A DNA stretch of 64,000 bases from Ruminiclostridium josui JCM 17888 (GTDB taxonomy: Bacteria; Bacillota; Clostridia; Acetivibrionales; DSM-1351): assembly GCF_000526495.1 (NCBI RefSeq), contig NZ_JAGE01000001.1, forward strand, positions 3,472,501-3,536,500, read 5' to 3'. Within the stretch, counting starts at the first letter, position 1. Each line of letters starts with the position of its first letter. Shown here piece by piece: positions 31,673 to 39,863 of the stretch. The translations under genes were made by a program, and so were the position numbers. The notes under the pieces are model-generated. The model had not been told where the DNA came from. It did no database searches and saw nothing but the letters and a program-made list of their open reading frames with translations.

Positions 31673-31689
31673 AATGCCTCCTTAAAAAA

Positions 31690-31884
31690 TTAATGGACTT
31701 AAAAGCCTCCATTCCTTCTCATGTAAGCAAACAACCTTGCATGTGACACGAGGAACCAGCTAAAAAGCTGGCCTCAACCAGCCAAATCATGTAGACTTAC
31801 CGGAATGGAAAAATACTCTTTCATACGGGTAATCGGCCCGCCAAGGTCCGTCCCAGGAGGTGAAACACACACCTTCCAAGTCCG
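31690..31884 (-). ncRNA. Candidate IS110 bridge RNA
   Basis: This non-coding stretch lies just 5' of the transposase on the same strand. A promoter-like TTGGCC, 18 nt, TATAAT (31891-31920, minus strand) would start a transcript near 31884. It contains a clear hairpin (CCAGCTTTTTAGCTGG, about 31766-31781) and other stem candidates. IS110 elements are known to encode a structured RNA of about 180 nt here with target- and donor-binding loops. The loops are not identified; boundaries are approximate. Confidence 0.5.
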
Positions 31885-31973
31885 GAAGATATTATACATG
31901 ATTGTCAAAGTTCAGGCCAACAAACGCTGGCATAATGGCTAAGATGTGAAGCCGGATGATGTGCTTGATGTTT

Positions 31974-32184
31974 GGAAAAGAATAAAATTTGAAGTGTTAT
32001 GTTAACTATGACTTTTAATGGGTCGAACAGTGGCTTTGGTCACTGATTTAATACAAAATAATTGTACAAGGTGGTGGGATATTTCAATCGAATTTATTTA
32101 AGGTTTTGACAAATAAGTACCAAAACATCATTGATCTGACTAGTTAAAAAAATGAAGGCAATATAAGCGAGGAGGTGAGTCGGT
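31974..32184. other. Gap after IS110
   Basis: About 210 nt with no gene seen. It ends with the strong ribosome site of the next small gene. Confidence 0.3.
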
Positions 32185-32403
32185 GTGGGGAATATTGACT
32201 ATGAGGATTTTGCAAGAAGGCATTTACTTGATGTATTCGGAGATGCAGAAGAAATTGAGAGAATACTGGAAGAGTGCAGGAACGATAATAAGATCCCTAT
32301 TCCCAAAGTACCAGTAATGGATGATACTCAGTTATTTGCGGTAGAAAGCGAAGATGCTGAAACAGACCTTGAAGATGATGATAGAGATTCAGACAGTGAT
32401 TAA
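32185..32403 (+). CDS. Small acidic protein, unknown
   Basis: A 72-residue protein with a highly acidic tail (ESEDAETDLEDDDRDSDSD). The GTG start follows GAGGAGGTG. Not recognised. The acidic tail could mimic DNA or bind a basic partner, but nothing in the sequence proves this. It precedes the third resolvase-like gene by 121 nt. Confidence 0.55.
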   Translation: MGNIDYEDFARRHLLDVFGDAEEIERILEECRNDNKIPIPKVPVMDDTQLFAVESEDAETDLEDDDRDSDSD

Positions 32404-32524
32404 ACTGTTGATACAAAAAGGCTTGAAGGTTAAGTTTAATTGGACAGTCAATCTGCTTTTTATATAAAGGGGTTGCCTGTCCTTAATAATTTATAAGATA
32501 AAAAAGAGAAAGGGGCGCAATAGA

Positions 32525-33118
32525 ATGAGAGTCGGATACATTCGAGGAACGACTGATGAAGTAATTGATAGGCAAAAGGTAGTGTTGCAAAGCATAGGTG
32601 TAGACAAGATTTACATAGATATGCAAATTGGATCAAAGCGGCAAACAGAACTGGAGAAGCTGTTAGTTGAATTAAAACAGGGTGATACATTGGTAGTAGA
32701 GTCATTATACCGCTTAACACGTAGTACACCAGAGCTTATGTCAATGATGGCAAAATTGAATAAAGACGGTATTGAGTTTATCAGTATCAACGGAGGGATG
32801 GACACGACCAAAGATTTGGGCAAGCAGATTATGAAGATGTTCACTACTGAATCTGCTATTGAGCAGGAGTTTCTTAAAAACAGTCAACTCAGAGGAATAC
32901 AGTACGCCAAAGATAATGGAAAATACACTGGCAAGAAAAAAATAAGACCGGACGAAAAGCTTTTTGAAATGGTGTATGCAGGGTGGATAAAGAAAGACGG
33001 TGAAGTTGGTAAGATATCAACCAAAGAGGCTATGAAAATGCTGGGCCTAAAGCCAAATACCTTTTATCGCAGAGTAAAAGAGTATAGGGATAGTGAAATA
33101 ATTGATTATGGCTTATAG
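32525..33118 (+). CDS. Resolvase-like recombinase with Thr at the nucleophile position
   Basis: A 197-residue protein of the serine recombinase family. YIRGTT aligns with YARVST, so Thr9 replaces the catalytic serine, while Arg7, Arg63 and Arg66 (SLYRLTRST) and the E-helix (AIEQEFLKNSQLRGIQYA) remain. A C-terminal helix-turn-helix (KEAMKMLGLKPNTFYRRVKEY) should bind DNA. Either threonine serves as a poor nucleophile, or the protein binds without cutting. The active relative is at 28467-29042. Confidence 0.75.
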   Translation: MRVGYIRGTTDEVIDRQKVVLQSIGVDKIYIDMQIGSKRQTELEKLLVELKQGDTLVVESLYRLTRSTPELMSMMAKLNKDGIEFISINGGMDTTKDLGKQIMKMFTTESAIEQEFLKNSQLRGIQYAKDNGKYTGKKKIRPDEKLFEMVYAGWIKKDGEVGKISTKEAMKMLGLKPNTFYRRVKEYRDSEIIDYGL

Positions 33119-33226
33119 AAACTCTCATAGGGTGTTATAAGGAAACTACGATTTAATGTAAGCGTTTATGAAAATTAAGTGATTACGATGATATTCGTAA
33201 AGAATACACTGGATGGAGGAGATGAA

Positions 33227-35389
33227 ATGAGAAGAGTAACGATGATGATAATACTATTAATATGCATTATTGGGTTGACAGGATGCGACAATGAATTGAA
33301 ATTACAAATAAATACAGACCTTGCATCAAGAGCGGTATTAAACATTGAAAAGGTTAAAGCATTAGTCGATGCAGGTTTACTAGATTCTGCATCTGGAGAT
33401 TTAGTAATCAAAGATATAGAAAAAAGAGTAAAAGCTATACAAGAAGCAACAGATAATTTAGAACAGTTTAAAAAGTATATATCTTGGCATATGAGAGGAA
33501 CAGCTACAAATCAGCACGGAATTACATTTAATACTTTATTATCAGAATATATGAAGTTAGATGAAACATTTAATAACATAAACAACATATCGGGGAATGT
33601 ATCAGAAACGGTAGAGCCGTTTAATATTATCGGAGGAGAGCATAAAGCCAAATTACAAGAGGAACTTAATTATAAAGTGATGGAATTAGAAGTAAGTGGA
33701 AACGTAGCATTAGACGATATTGTAATGCTAATAGGTAACGCAAAAGCAGCAAAAAGCAGTGGTGATACTAATAAAATAGATGCAGCATTTAACGCTTTGA
33801 ACCAATATTTTAAATATAAAGGTAATAAGTTAATTTCTGAACCAATTATTTCTGCTACCAGTCTTGGTGAAATTGAAAATAAACACATAATAATTGATAA
33901 ATATGTAATAGACAATATCCAAACATTATCAAAAGATAATACGTTAGGAAAAGATTTTAGGATTAAAGGTGTTAATGAAATACCCGAAATAGCTGTTAGG
34001 CTTGAGGAGTTTAATCCCGTAGCAATAGATAAATTATTAGGCATAGATGGAGCAGCCGTAGACGAGTACTTAGTACATAATAAGTCAGTATATAAAATGA
34101 GGTATCCAATAAATGTAATAGATTCAATTGCTTTGGACTCGAATGATAAAACTAAATATACAGCAACAAATAAAACTACTGATTACTACATTAATTTAAT
34201 AACTGGGGAAATGACAGATATAAATGGATATCCTCTTATACAAAATGGAGACCAGTTAATAAAAATTGAAGGAGCCGGTTTTCAGGGTGATAAAGGATTC
34301 TCCTCGTTTATGCTGAGTGGAAGCAAAATAGTATTAAGAGATTATTTAGAGTATACGTATATGCCTGGAATAGTAAATGATGAAAAATGGGTAGCACTAG
34401 GAAGAAGGTTGAGGGTTGAAAAATTATCAGGTAACATGGAAAATGTATTTGCAAGCATTTTAGATAAAGATGGCTTTCCAGCTACAGATATTGCTAAAAT
34501 ATACCCAACAGATTTAATGTCTATATTATCCGGTAGTGATGTTATGGATGGATATGATGGTGTTGCCTCAAAATTAGGTACAAGCGATATAACTGAGACT
34601 GAAGATAACGCAGATAGTGAAACTGGTTTGGTGACAGATGAAGAAACGGATAGGGCACTAAAGGCAAATTATTCTGAAAACATACATCCAGTAATGAAAT
34701 TAGGGTGTAATCTCATAGCCACAGACGATAAAGATGCAGGAGAAAACGGTAAAATGGTATTATACGGAATGTGTGTAGATATTAACCCATTCTCTAATGG
34801 GCTATATAAATCTTGGATTGAAGGAGAAGAAACCGAATTTGACAACCTAGGATGGTGGGTGGCATGGTTAGGAAGTAACAGATACAGTTATAAAATAGAT
34901 GCAAATGCTTTAAGGCAGTTCTTGATGGAGAACTACAGTTTTGAAATGATAAGAGAAGGACACATAATAATAAATACAGAAATTATTAGTAAAATACAGA
35001 AGCAATATGACTTAGAAGATAATGAAAACAGGGTAAATAGTGTCAGAACAGCATTTGTAATACTTGGATTTATTCTGATGGCATACGCATTAGTATTAAT
35101 AGCATCTTGGGCATTTGATGTGAATATAGTAACCGGGCCACGGCTAATGTCTACACTGACATTAAATAAGTGGGAGGCAGTACAGGACTCATCGGAATTA
35201 CCTCAAATGGAAGTAGCTGACAAGCTTTATATGACTTTTAGTAAAACTTTGCAAAGTTGTATGATAATAATGGCATTAGGGTTCCTACTCGTGATTGTAG
35301 ATATAGTACAAGTGGTTACAGCACTCATAGATATATTTGGCGGAGTAGGAGATATAATCTATAAAGCCATTTTCGGAGGCAAATATTAA
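33227..35389 (+). CDS. Large lipoprotein with C-terminal membrane segments, unknown
   Basis: Not recognised. Starting at ATG 33227 (after GGAGGAG), the 720-residue product has a lipoprotein signal MMIILLICIIGLTGC, with the lipobox cysteine at about residue 20. A long hydrophilic domain follows, then two membrane spans near residues 628-652 and 682-715. The central part is rich in N, D and K. It would be anchored at both ends with most of its mass outside. Such a surface protein in an integrative element could act in mating contact or exclusion, but that is only a guess. Confidence 0.7.
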   Translation: MRRVTMMIILLICIIGLTGCDNELKLQINTDLASRAVLNIEKVKALVDAGLLDSASGDLVIKDIEKRVKAIQEATDNLEQFKKYISWHMRGTATNQHGITFNTLLSEYMKLDETFNNINNISGNVSETVEPFNIIGGEHKAKLQEELNYKVMELEVSGNVALDDIVMLIGNAKAAKSSGDTNKIDAAFNALNQYFKYKGNKLISEPIISATSLGEIENKHIIIDKYVIDNIQTLSKDNTLGKDFRIKGVNEIPEIAVRLEEFNPVAIDKLLGIDGAAVDEYLVHNKSVYKMRYPINVIDSIALDSNDKTKYTATNKTTDYYINLITGEMTDINGYPLIQNGDQLIKIEGAGFQGDKGFSSFMLSGSKIVLRDYLEYTYMPGIVNDEKWVALGRRLRVEKLSGNMENVFASILDKDGFPATDIAKIYPTDLMSILSGSDVMDGYDGVASKLGTSDITETEDNADSETGLVTDEETDRALKANYSENIHPVMKLGCNLIATDDKDAGENGKMVLYGMCVDINPFSNGLYKSWIEGEETEFDNLGWWVAWLGSNRYSYKIDANALRQFLMENYSFEMIREGHIIINTEIISKIQKQYDLEDNENRVNSVRTAFVILGFILMAYALVLIASWAFDVNIVTGPRLMSTLTLNKWEAVQDSSELPQMEVADKLYMTFSKTLQSCMIIMALGFLLVIVDIVQVVTALIDIFGGVGDIIYKAIFGGKY

Positions 35390-35418
35390 TAAATTTAGCT
35401 TACAATAATAAATCATTA

Positions 35419-35464
35419 TAAAGCTCTCAACTGGTGATATATCACTAATGCGGGAGCTTTCTCT
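35419..35464 (+). terminator. Terminator after the lipoprotein gene
   Basis: AAAGCTC and GAGCTTT bracket an inner perfect palindrome GTGATATATCAC; a short T/C tail follows. Confidence 0.65.
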
Positions 35465-35549
35465 ATTCTATTTCTATTCAATTTAACAAATAATCACAAA
35501 AACAATCAGATATGTATTGTTTTGTATATGATTGTGACTGGAGGTATAC

Positions 35550-36320
35550 ATGATGGAGCTGATGGAAATGACCTATAGCAGACTACTTGAGGAGGAAGAA
35601 AATCCGTTGTCATTATTGAAATGGGAGAAAAGCACGATTAAATATGTATTAGAAAATAAAAACAAAGTTTATCGTGTTATACGATCTTATACTAAAAATA
35701 TGATAAGCGTGAATTCCATGGACATAGAAGATATATACTCGAATTTATTAGAATATCTAGGCAAAGCGAATGACTATGAACACGATATAGTAGGCATACA
35801 TGGCAGTATTGTTTCTCTAGAATCATATGTCTATACAAGTATATTGTTTTGCTGCAAGAGATATAAAAAAGATACTTTTAGGCGTGAAAAAGACATTATA
35901 AAAGATGCTTTTGTAGATGATGACGGCGATTATTATGATATTTTTGATACTATTTCTGACGAAAAGGCACTAGAGCCTTTTGAGGAAGCTGGTTTTGATT
36001 TGAGACATCACCTTAAAAGTATGGAGTGTATTCGTTATAAATATAAACATGACATATTTATGTTTTTATACATAAGGCTACTCACAATGGGGAACTGTGA
36101 CGATACTTTGTACAGGAAAGTGCTGGACGTATTTGGGATATCAAGGAGAGCACTTAATGAATTAGAGAGAGCATTTTCCATCAATGATGAAATACGACAG
36201 TTAATTAAAGCCCTGTCTAGATATAAAGCCGACGAAGCAGCAGGTATATTAGAGAAATATGTTTATAACTCCAAAACAATTAGAAATGCGATAGATGAAA
36301 TTATGCAAGCTAAAACATAA
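35550..36320 (+). CDS. Possible sigma-like or helix-rich DNA-binding protein
   Basis: A 256-residue protein, mostly helical. MDIEDIYSNLLEYLGKAN...LESYVYTSILFCCKRYKKDTFRRE (about residues 56-112) recalls sigma region 2. The later LYRKVLDVFGISRRALNELERAF could be a helix-turn-helix as in region 4. I am not certain; it could be another regulator. The ATG follows GGAGGTATAC. It stands alone before a 1-kb gene-free stretch. Confidence 0.45.
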   Translation: MMELMEMTYSRLLEEEENPLSLLKWEKSTIKYVLENKNKVYRVIRSYTKNMISVNSMDIEDIYSNLLEYLGKANDYEHDIVGIHGSIVSLESYVYTSILFCCKRYKKDTFRREKDIIKDAFVDDDGDYYDIFDTISDEKALEPFEEAGFDLRHHLKSMECIRYKYKHDIFMFLYIRLLTMGNCDDTLYRKVLDVFGISRRALNELERAFSINDEIRQLIKALSRYKADEAAGILEKYVYNSKTIRNAIDEIMQAKT

Positions 36321-37090
36321 GTGTAATACGCTCAATTTAAAATTGTACAGTAAAGAGTATATTATAGTAATAAGACATTCACTCATTCAAATAAAAGCTA
36401 TAGGGCAGTGAGAAGCTGCTAATCAGGATTTTTAAATTCGGCTAGTTGAAGAAACTGCAGCTGTATAAAAATGATGAAAGCTAGTTGAAAAAATACTGGA
36501 GTAGGTTGACAAGGGAATAAGGGTCTATAATGAAATTCTAGCGTTCTGCTTGTACAAATATATAATCAATGGCGGTAATTAGTAAATACGCTATAGTGTT
36601 TATGATGTCCTATTTACAACAATAAAATCGTAAAGACAATATTTATACTATATATTCATATAGAGCTTATGACAATAGAATTCTAGGCTTTATAAATAGT
36701 ATTATTATCAGCACGCTAGCATCAAAAATTAAATATGATTCAGAAAACTAAGACATGGGGCTAAACTTGAAATCCGGACATTAGGAACACATAAGCGTTT
36801 ATGAAATTATGATAAAAATAACACTTAATTGGGCATTGTTTTTATTATATTATAAATATTCTGGTAACATTATGGTTGAGATATGGGAGCAGTCTAGGTA
36901 TATATGGTAAACATGCAATCGTTTAAGAACCTATAAAAAACATAGTACCCAGTAACTATTTTTTGATTTTAGTAACAGTAATGAAAATATGCGATACTAG
37001 TTAAAAAAGGCATAAACAGATGAATATAAGGGAGTGTCGTTAACCTCACTTCCATGGAGCATGCAGAATAAAATTTCCATACCCCCTATA
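36321..37090. other. Gene-free stretch with short repeats
   Basis: About 770 nt, AT-rich, with no plausible gene. GCTAGTTGAA occurs at 36441-36450 and 36480-36489 (39 nt apart). TAAGCGTTTATGAAA near 36791 is also found near 33159 before the lipoprotein gene. The stretch could hold an origin or a control region; no direct proof. Confidence 0.4.
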
Positions 37091-37119
37091 TTGACAAAAA
37101 TCCTAAAATGTGGTAAAAT
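37091..37119 (+). promoter_or_regulatory. Strong promoter of an orphan RNA
   Basis: TTGACA, a 17-nt spacer and TAAAAT. No gene of normal size follows before a terminator at 37223-37252. Confidence 0.85.
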
Positions 37120-37125
37120 AGAAAT

Positions 37126-37252
37126 TGTCCAAGGGGTATAAGGGGGAAAGAGGGTAATGCAGGTCTACACTAGATAACTAATATCGAGTACTAATTCATA
37201 CGATATGTTATTGAAATACTGGTGGGAGCATCAAATGGTGCTTCCATTTTTT
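37126..37252 (+). ncRNA. Candidate small RNA or leader peptide unit
   Basis: A short transcription unit bounded by a consensus promoter and a terminator (TGGGAGCA, 8-nt loop, TGCTTCCA, then TTTTTT). Length about 125 nt. It contains a six-codon frame (ATG at about 37157, MQVYTR) after AAGGGGGAAAGAGGG, so it may be a leader peptide or simply an RNA. It lies just before the promoter of the AbrB gene at the left edge of the defence island. Not recognised. Confidence 0.55.
37223..37252 (+). terminator. Terminator of the orphan RNA
   Basis: An 8-bp stem (one G-U) with an 8-nt loop and six T. Confidence 0.85.
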
Positions 37253-37305
37253 ATTGTGCAAAATGTACTTAGGTGGCATACATATACAGCAAATCTTAAC
37301 ATATA

Positions 37306-37334
37306 TTGACAAATTATTACAGCGGTGATAGAAT
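37306..37334 (+). promoter_or_regulatory. Promoter of the first AbrB-zinc gene
   Basis: TTGACA, 17-nt spacer, TAGAAT, ending 36 nt before the gene's ATG. Confidence 0.8.
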
Positions 37335-37370
37335 ACAACCAGCTGAAAACATATAGAAGTGAGGGATTAC

Positions 37371-37610
37371 ATGAAGGCAGTTGGAGTTGTACGTAAATTG
37401 GATAGTCTTGGCCGTTATGTGTTGCCAAAAGAGTTAAGGAGCAGACTTAACATAGACATAGGGGATTCATTGGAAGTATTTGTAGATGGTAATTCCATCT
37501 TATTAAGAAAGTATGAACCATATTGTATCTTCTGTAATGAGGTTAAAGATGTAAACTACTACAAAGGGAAAAATGTATGTAGCAGGTGCATGGGAGAACT
37601 AAAGGGATAA
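37371..37610 (+). CDS. AbrB/SpoVT-family regulator with C-terminal zinc motif
   Basis: A swapped-hairpin DNA-binding protein of about 79 residues. The N-terminus MKAVGVVRKLDSLGRYVLPKELR is the typical AbrB DNA-binding segment. The C-terminus has CIFC and CSRC, a probable zinc knuckle. ATG 37371 follows GAGGGATTAC. A close paralogue is at 48985-49227; the two flank most of the defence island, so they may control it (inference). Confidence 0.9.
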   Translation: MKAVGVVRKLDSLGRYVLPKELRSRLNIDIGDSLEVFVDGNSILLRKYEPYCIFCNEVKDVNYYKGKNVCSRCMGELKG

Positions 37611-37660
37611 GGTTTATAATGTCGAAAAAAGAGATATGACATAATTACTGTTTTAAAGGG

Positions 37661-38521
37661 ATGAACTCATTGGATAAAAAAGTGTTATACACAACTTCTT
37701 TCGAAGATATTATTGAATCAATATCAAATATATGTGGTTGCAGTGAGAAAGCAATACATAACTTTTTAAAGCAATCAAGACCATATAGAAATACAGCTGA
37801 AAGTGATATTAATATTCATAGATTTTTTAGGTCACTAGGAATAGAGTTTACAGGGAATAACGAGTTATTCGAGGTTATTAAATTTGATTCATGTGTTGTG
37901 TCTCATTTAACTACAAGAATAAATCCACCAAATGAATCAGATATCTATTGTCTTATAGATACTTTGGTGAAACCTACGGACATAAGTAAGTTCTTAGCAA
38001 GCAAGAGCATAACTTTTAAGAAGGAAAAGCAAGGTTTAAATGTTTATTATAATGGTGAGTTAGTAGATTGGAACAACTTTAATTGTTCATCTTCGTACAG
38101 AGCTAGGAAAAGGTTAAGGACTCAAGGAAAATACATAGATAATTGTATAAATGGGTTTTTGTTTAATCATTTATTTTGGGAAGATAGCAATGTTGAGCAT
38201 ATAAAATATTGTCCTGAGATCGTTATTGACATATGTGATGAGCTGAAACGTCGGGATATAATCAGTGAGTGGGAGAAGATATCTACAACTTATGCACTTG
38301 GGTTTATTATGGATGTAGGAGATATTACATTTGATGAATATACACGCTTTAAAACGACTAAATCCAAAATATATTTAATATACAAGTTTATCGTATATTT
38401 TCTTGTACAGATATACCATAATGAGTGGTCAGCAAGGTTGGATAACCCAATAATCAGATTGAAAGACAATAAATCTGTAAGTAAGGAAAATATCTTTGGC
38501 TATTATAAAATAGACAGATAG
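37661..38521 (+). CDS. Unrecognised 286-residue protein at the head of an operon
   Basis: Not recognised. A soluble protein with a mixed pattern; no P-loop or nuclease motif is clear. An early segment (ICGCSEKAIHNFLKQSRPYRN) is helical, and the C-terminal third is hydrophobic-aromatic (IYLIYKFIVYFLVQIYHNEW), which could be a buried helix or a membrane-touching one. The ATG 37661 is close to AAAGGG; TTG 37670 is an alternative. It precedes three tightly packed genes by 21 nt. Confidence 0.6.
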   Translation: MNSLDKKVLYTTSFEDIIESISNICGCSEKAIHNFLKQSRPYRNTAESDINIHRFFRSLGIEFTGNNELFEVIKFDSCVVSHLTTRINPPNESDIYCLIDTLVKPTDISKFLASKSITFKKEKQGLNVYYNGELVDWNNFNCSSSYRARKRLRTQGKYIDNCINGFLFNHLFWEDSNVEHIKYCPEIVIDICDELKRRDIISEWEKISTTYALGFIMDVGDITFDEYTRFKTTKSKIYLIYKFIVYFLVQIYHNEWSARLDNPIIRLKDNKSVSKENIFGYYKIDR

Positions 38522-38542
38522 TATACTTTTAGGGAGTAAAAG

Positions 38543-39088
38543 ATGGCAAATACTAATCAACTGAAATATATTATTGAACCGGAAATGAAACGGATTTTTT
38601 GTGATACATATTGTGCTGAGACTTTGTCATTATCAAATAAGCAGCTTCAATGCATATTTAACGATATGGAGCCGGACCTGGTAGCTGTTAGTTATGAGAA
38701 AGGTATACTGCATATTGGTGAAATAACTAGATCGGGGTTTATGGGTCAGAAAGGTAAAGACTTCCATGTTGGGGCAGTAAAGAAAATATTTGAAGCTTTC
38801 TCCAAGTTTTATTTACTCCGACTTGATAAAGAAGGGGTACTTCAAAGACTAAGAAAATATTACGATATTAGCATTATAAGTGATATCCAGTGTCATTTTA
38901 TAGTCCCAGAAGGATCAAGGTTTATAAAGGCTTTAGGTTATAGGGCTAAGCTATTTGATACTGGGGTTATGAGTTTAGATACCATAAAGCTAGATAAAGA
39001 ATACGAGCTGTTAATGATACAGATTTTAATGAATGCAAAGGATGAAATGGGAAAACAGGGGGGCGTGAGTTTTATTGAGTATAGATGA
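38543..39088 (+). CDS. Unrecognised protein, weak nuclease-like pattern
   Basis: A 181-residue protein. MEPDLVAVSYEKGILHIGEITRSG (about residues 46-69) has the spacing of a PD-(D/E)XK core (Asp, then Glu on a following strand), but the lysine is replaced by Thr, so activity is doubtful. It overlaps the next gene by 14 nt, showing translational coupling. The function is unknown; in an island of defence genes a role against phage is a reasonable guess only. Confidence 0.55.
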   Translation: MANTNQLKYIIEPEMKRIFCDTYCAETLSLSNKQLQCIFNDMEPDLVAVSYEKGILHIGEITRSGFMGQKGKDFHVGAVKKIFEAFSKFYLLRLDKEGVLQRLRKYYDISIISDIQCHFIVPEGSRFIKALGYRAKLFDTGVMSLDTIKLDKEYELLMIQILMNAKDEMGKQGGVSFIEYR

Positions 39089-39863
39089 CCCAATTAAAAG
39101 CGGTAGAGTTAAGAAGGAGAATTTTTTAGGTGCAGTAATTGACCATGAAAGCAAACAGTTCAGGGTTTACACCAATGATATGCTTATAAATAGATACTCG
39201 CGTGACTCGGTGAATGTGGCAAAATCATTTGATAAACTGTGCGGGGCTCAAATGAAGAAAATTAGTGAGTTATACAGTAGATCTATTTATTACATAGGTG
39301 ATGGGTTTGTAAGGGCAGCTAAGAATTCAGATGATGTCGGAGTTGAATGCGGAAAGCTATTGATGAATGCAATGCAAACAATCACTGCAAGCGTAGAACT
39401 ATTGAGAAATGGCTATATTCTCCAGCCAGGTATGTTGCTAAGGTCAATAATTGAGACATTCAGCTTAATATCATATATCTTGCTTGAACCAAATGCTTTC
39501 AATGAGTTTAAGGGCGGAAGAATAGATATAAACAGTACCATTAAATACGGGAAAAAAGTATTACCGCCATTGGGAGAATTTCAAGGGCTATTAAGTAATA
39601 ACTTTGTTCATATTAGCCATCTTCATTCAGAATATAATATTATTACTGTTTATGATGAAATGACAGAGCCACTAGATCTTAACCTTGGCATTATTAAAAA
39701 TGCCGTATGGATGCTTTATGTAATTACTGAGTTGGTTTATTACAACTATTTTGACAAGCACCTATTCTGGGACAAAAAGAACAAATACGAGTATATATTT
39801 AAAGGCAGAGAGGGCGCAGATGCATGGATGAAAGACTTTTTTGATATGGAGGGTTACAAATGA
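39075..39863 (+). CDS. Unrecognised helical protein (DUF5677-like pattern)
   Basis: A 262-residue, largely helical protein. The middle (SVELLRNGYILQPGMLLRSIIETFSLISYILL, about 114-145) resembles the DUF5677-type pattern, in which a helical bundle with R/E/H residues is seen in proteins related to RNA-cutting or toxin-like families. This match is weak. The TTG start lies inside the preceding gene; its end overlaps the next gene by 4 nt. The three genes surely act together. Confidence 0.5.
   Translation: MSIDDPIKSGRVKKENFLGAVIDHESKQFRVYTNDMLINRYSRDSVNVAKSFDKLCGAQMKKISELYSRSIYYIGDGFVRAAKNSDDVGVECGKLLMNAMQTITASVELLRNGYILQPGMLLRSIIETFSLISYILLEPNAFNEFKGGRIDINSTIKYGKKVLPPLGEFQGLLSNNFVHISHLHSEYNIITVYDEMTEPLDLNLGIIKNAVWMLYVITELVYYNYFDKHLFWDKKNKYEYIFKGREGADAWMKDFFDMEGYK

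Larger units (their letters stand above)
30359..31973 (-). mobile_element. IS110-family insertion sequence
   Basis: Contains one DEDD transposase gene and about 300 bp of non-coding DNA on its 5' side, the layout of the IS110/IS621 group. AAACATCAAG at 30359-30368 is inversely repeated at 31964-31973; I use these as provisional ends, about 1615 bp apart. No clear target duplication is seen, as expected for this family. Exact ends need comparison with an empty site. Confidence 0.65.

Noticed and set aside
36506-36531. TTGACA...TATAAT in the gene-free stretch
   Set aside because: The spacer is only 14 nt, too short for a normal sigma-A promoter.
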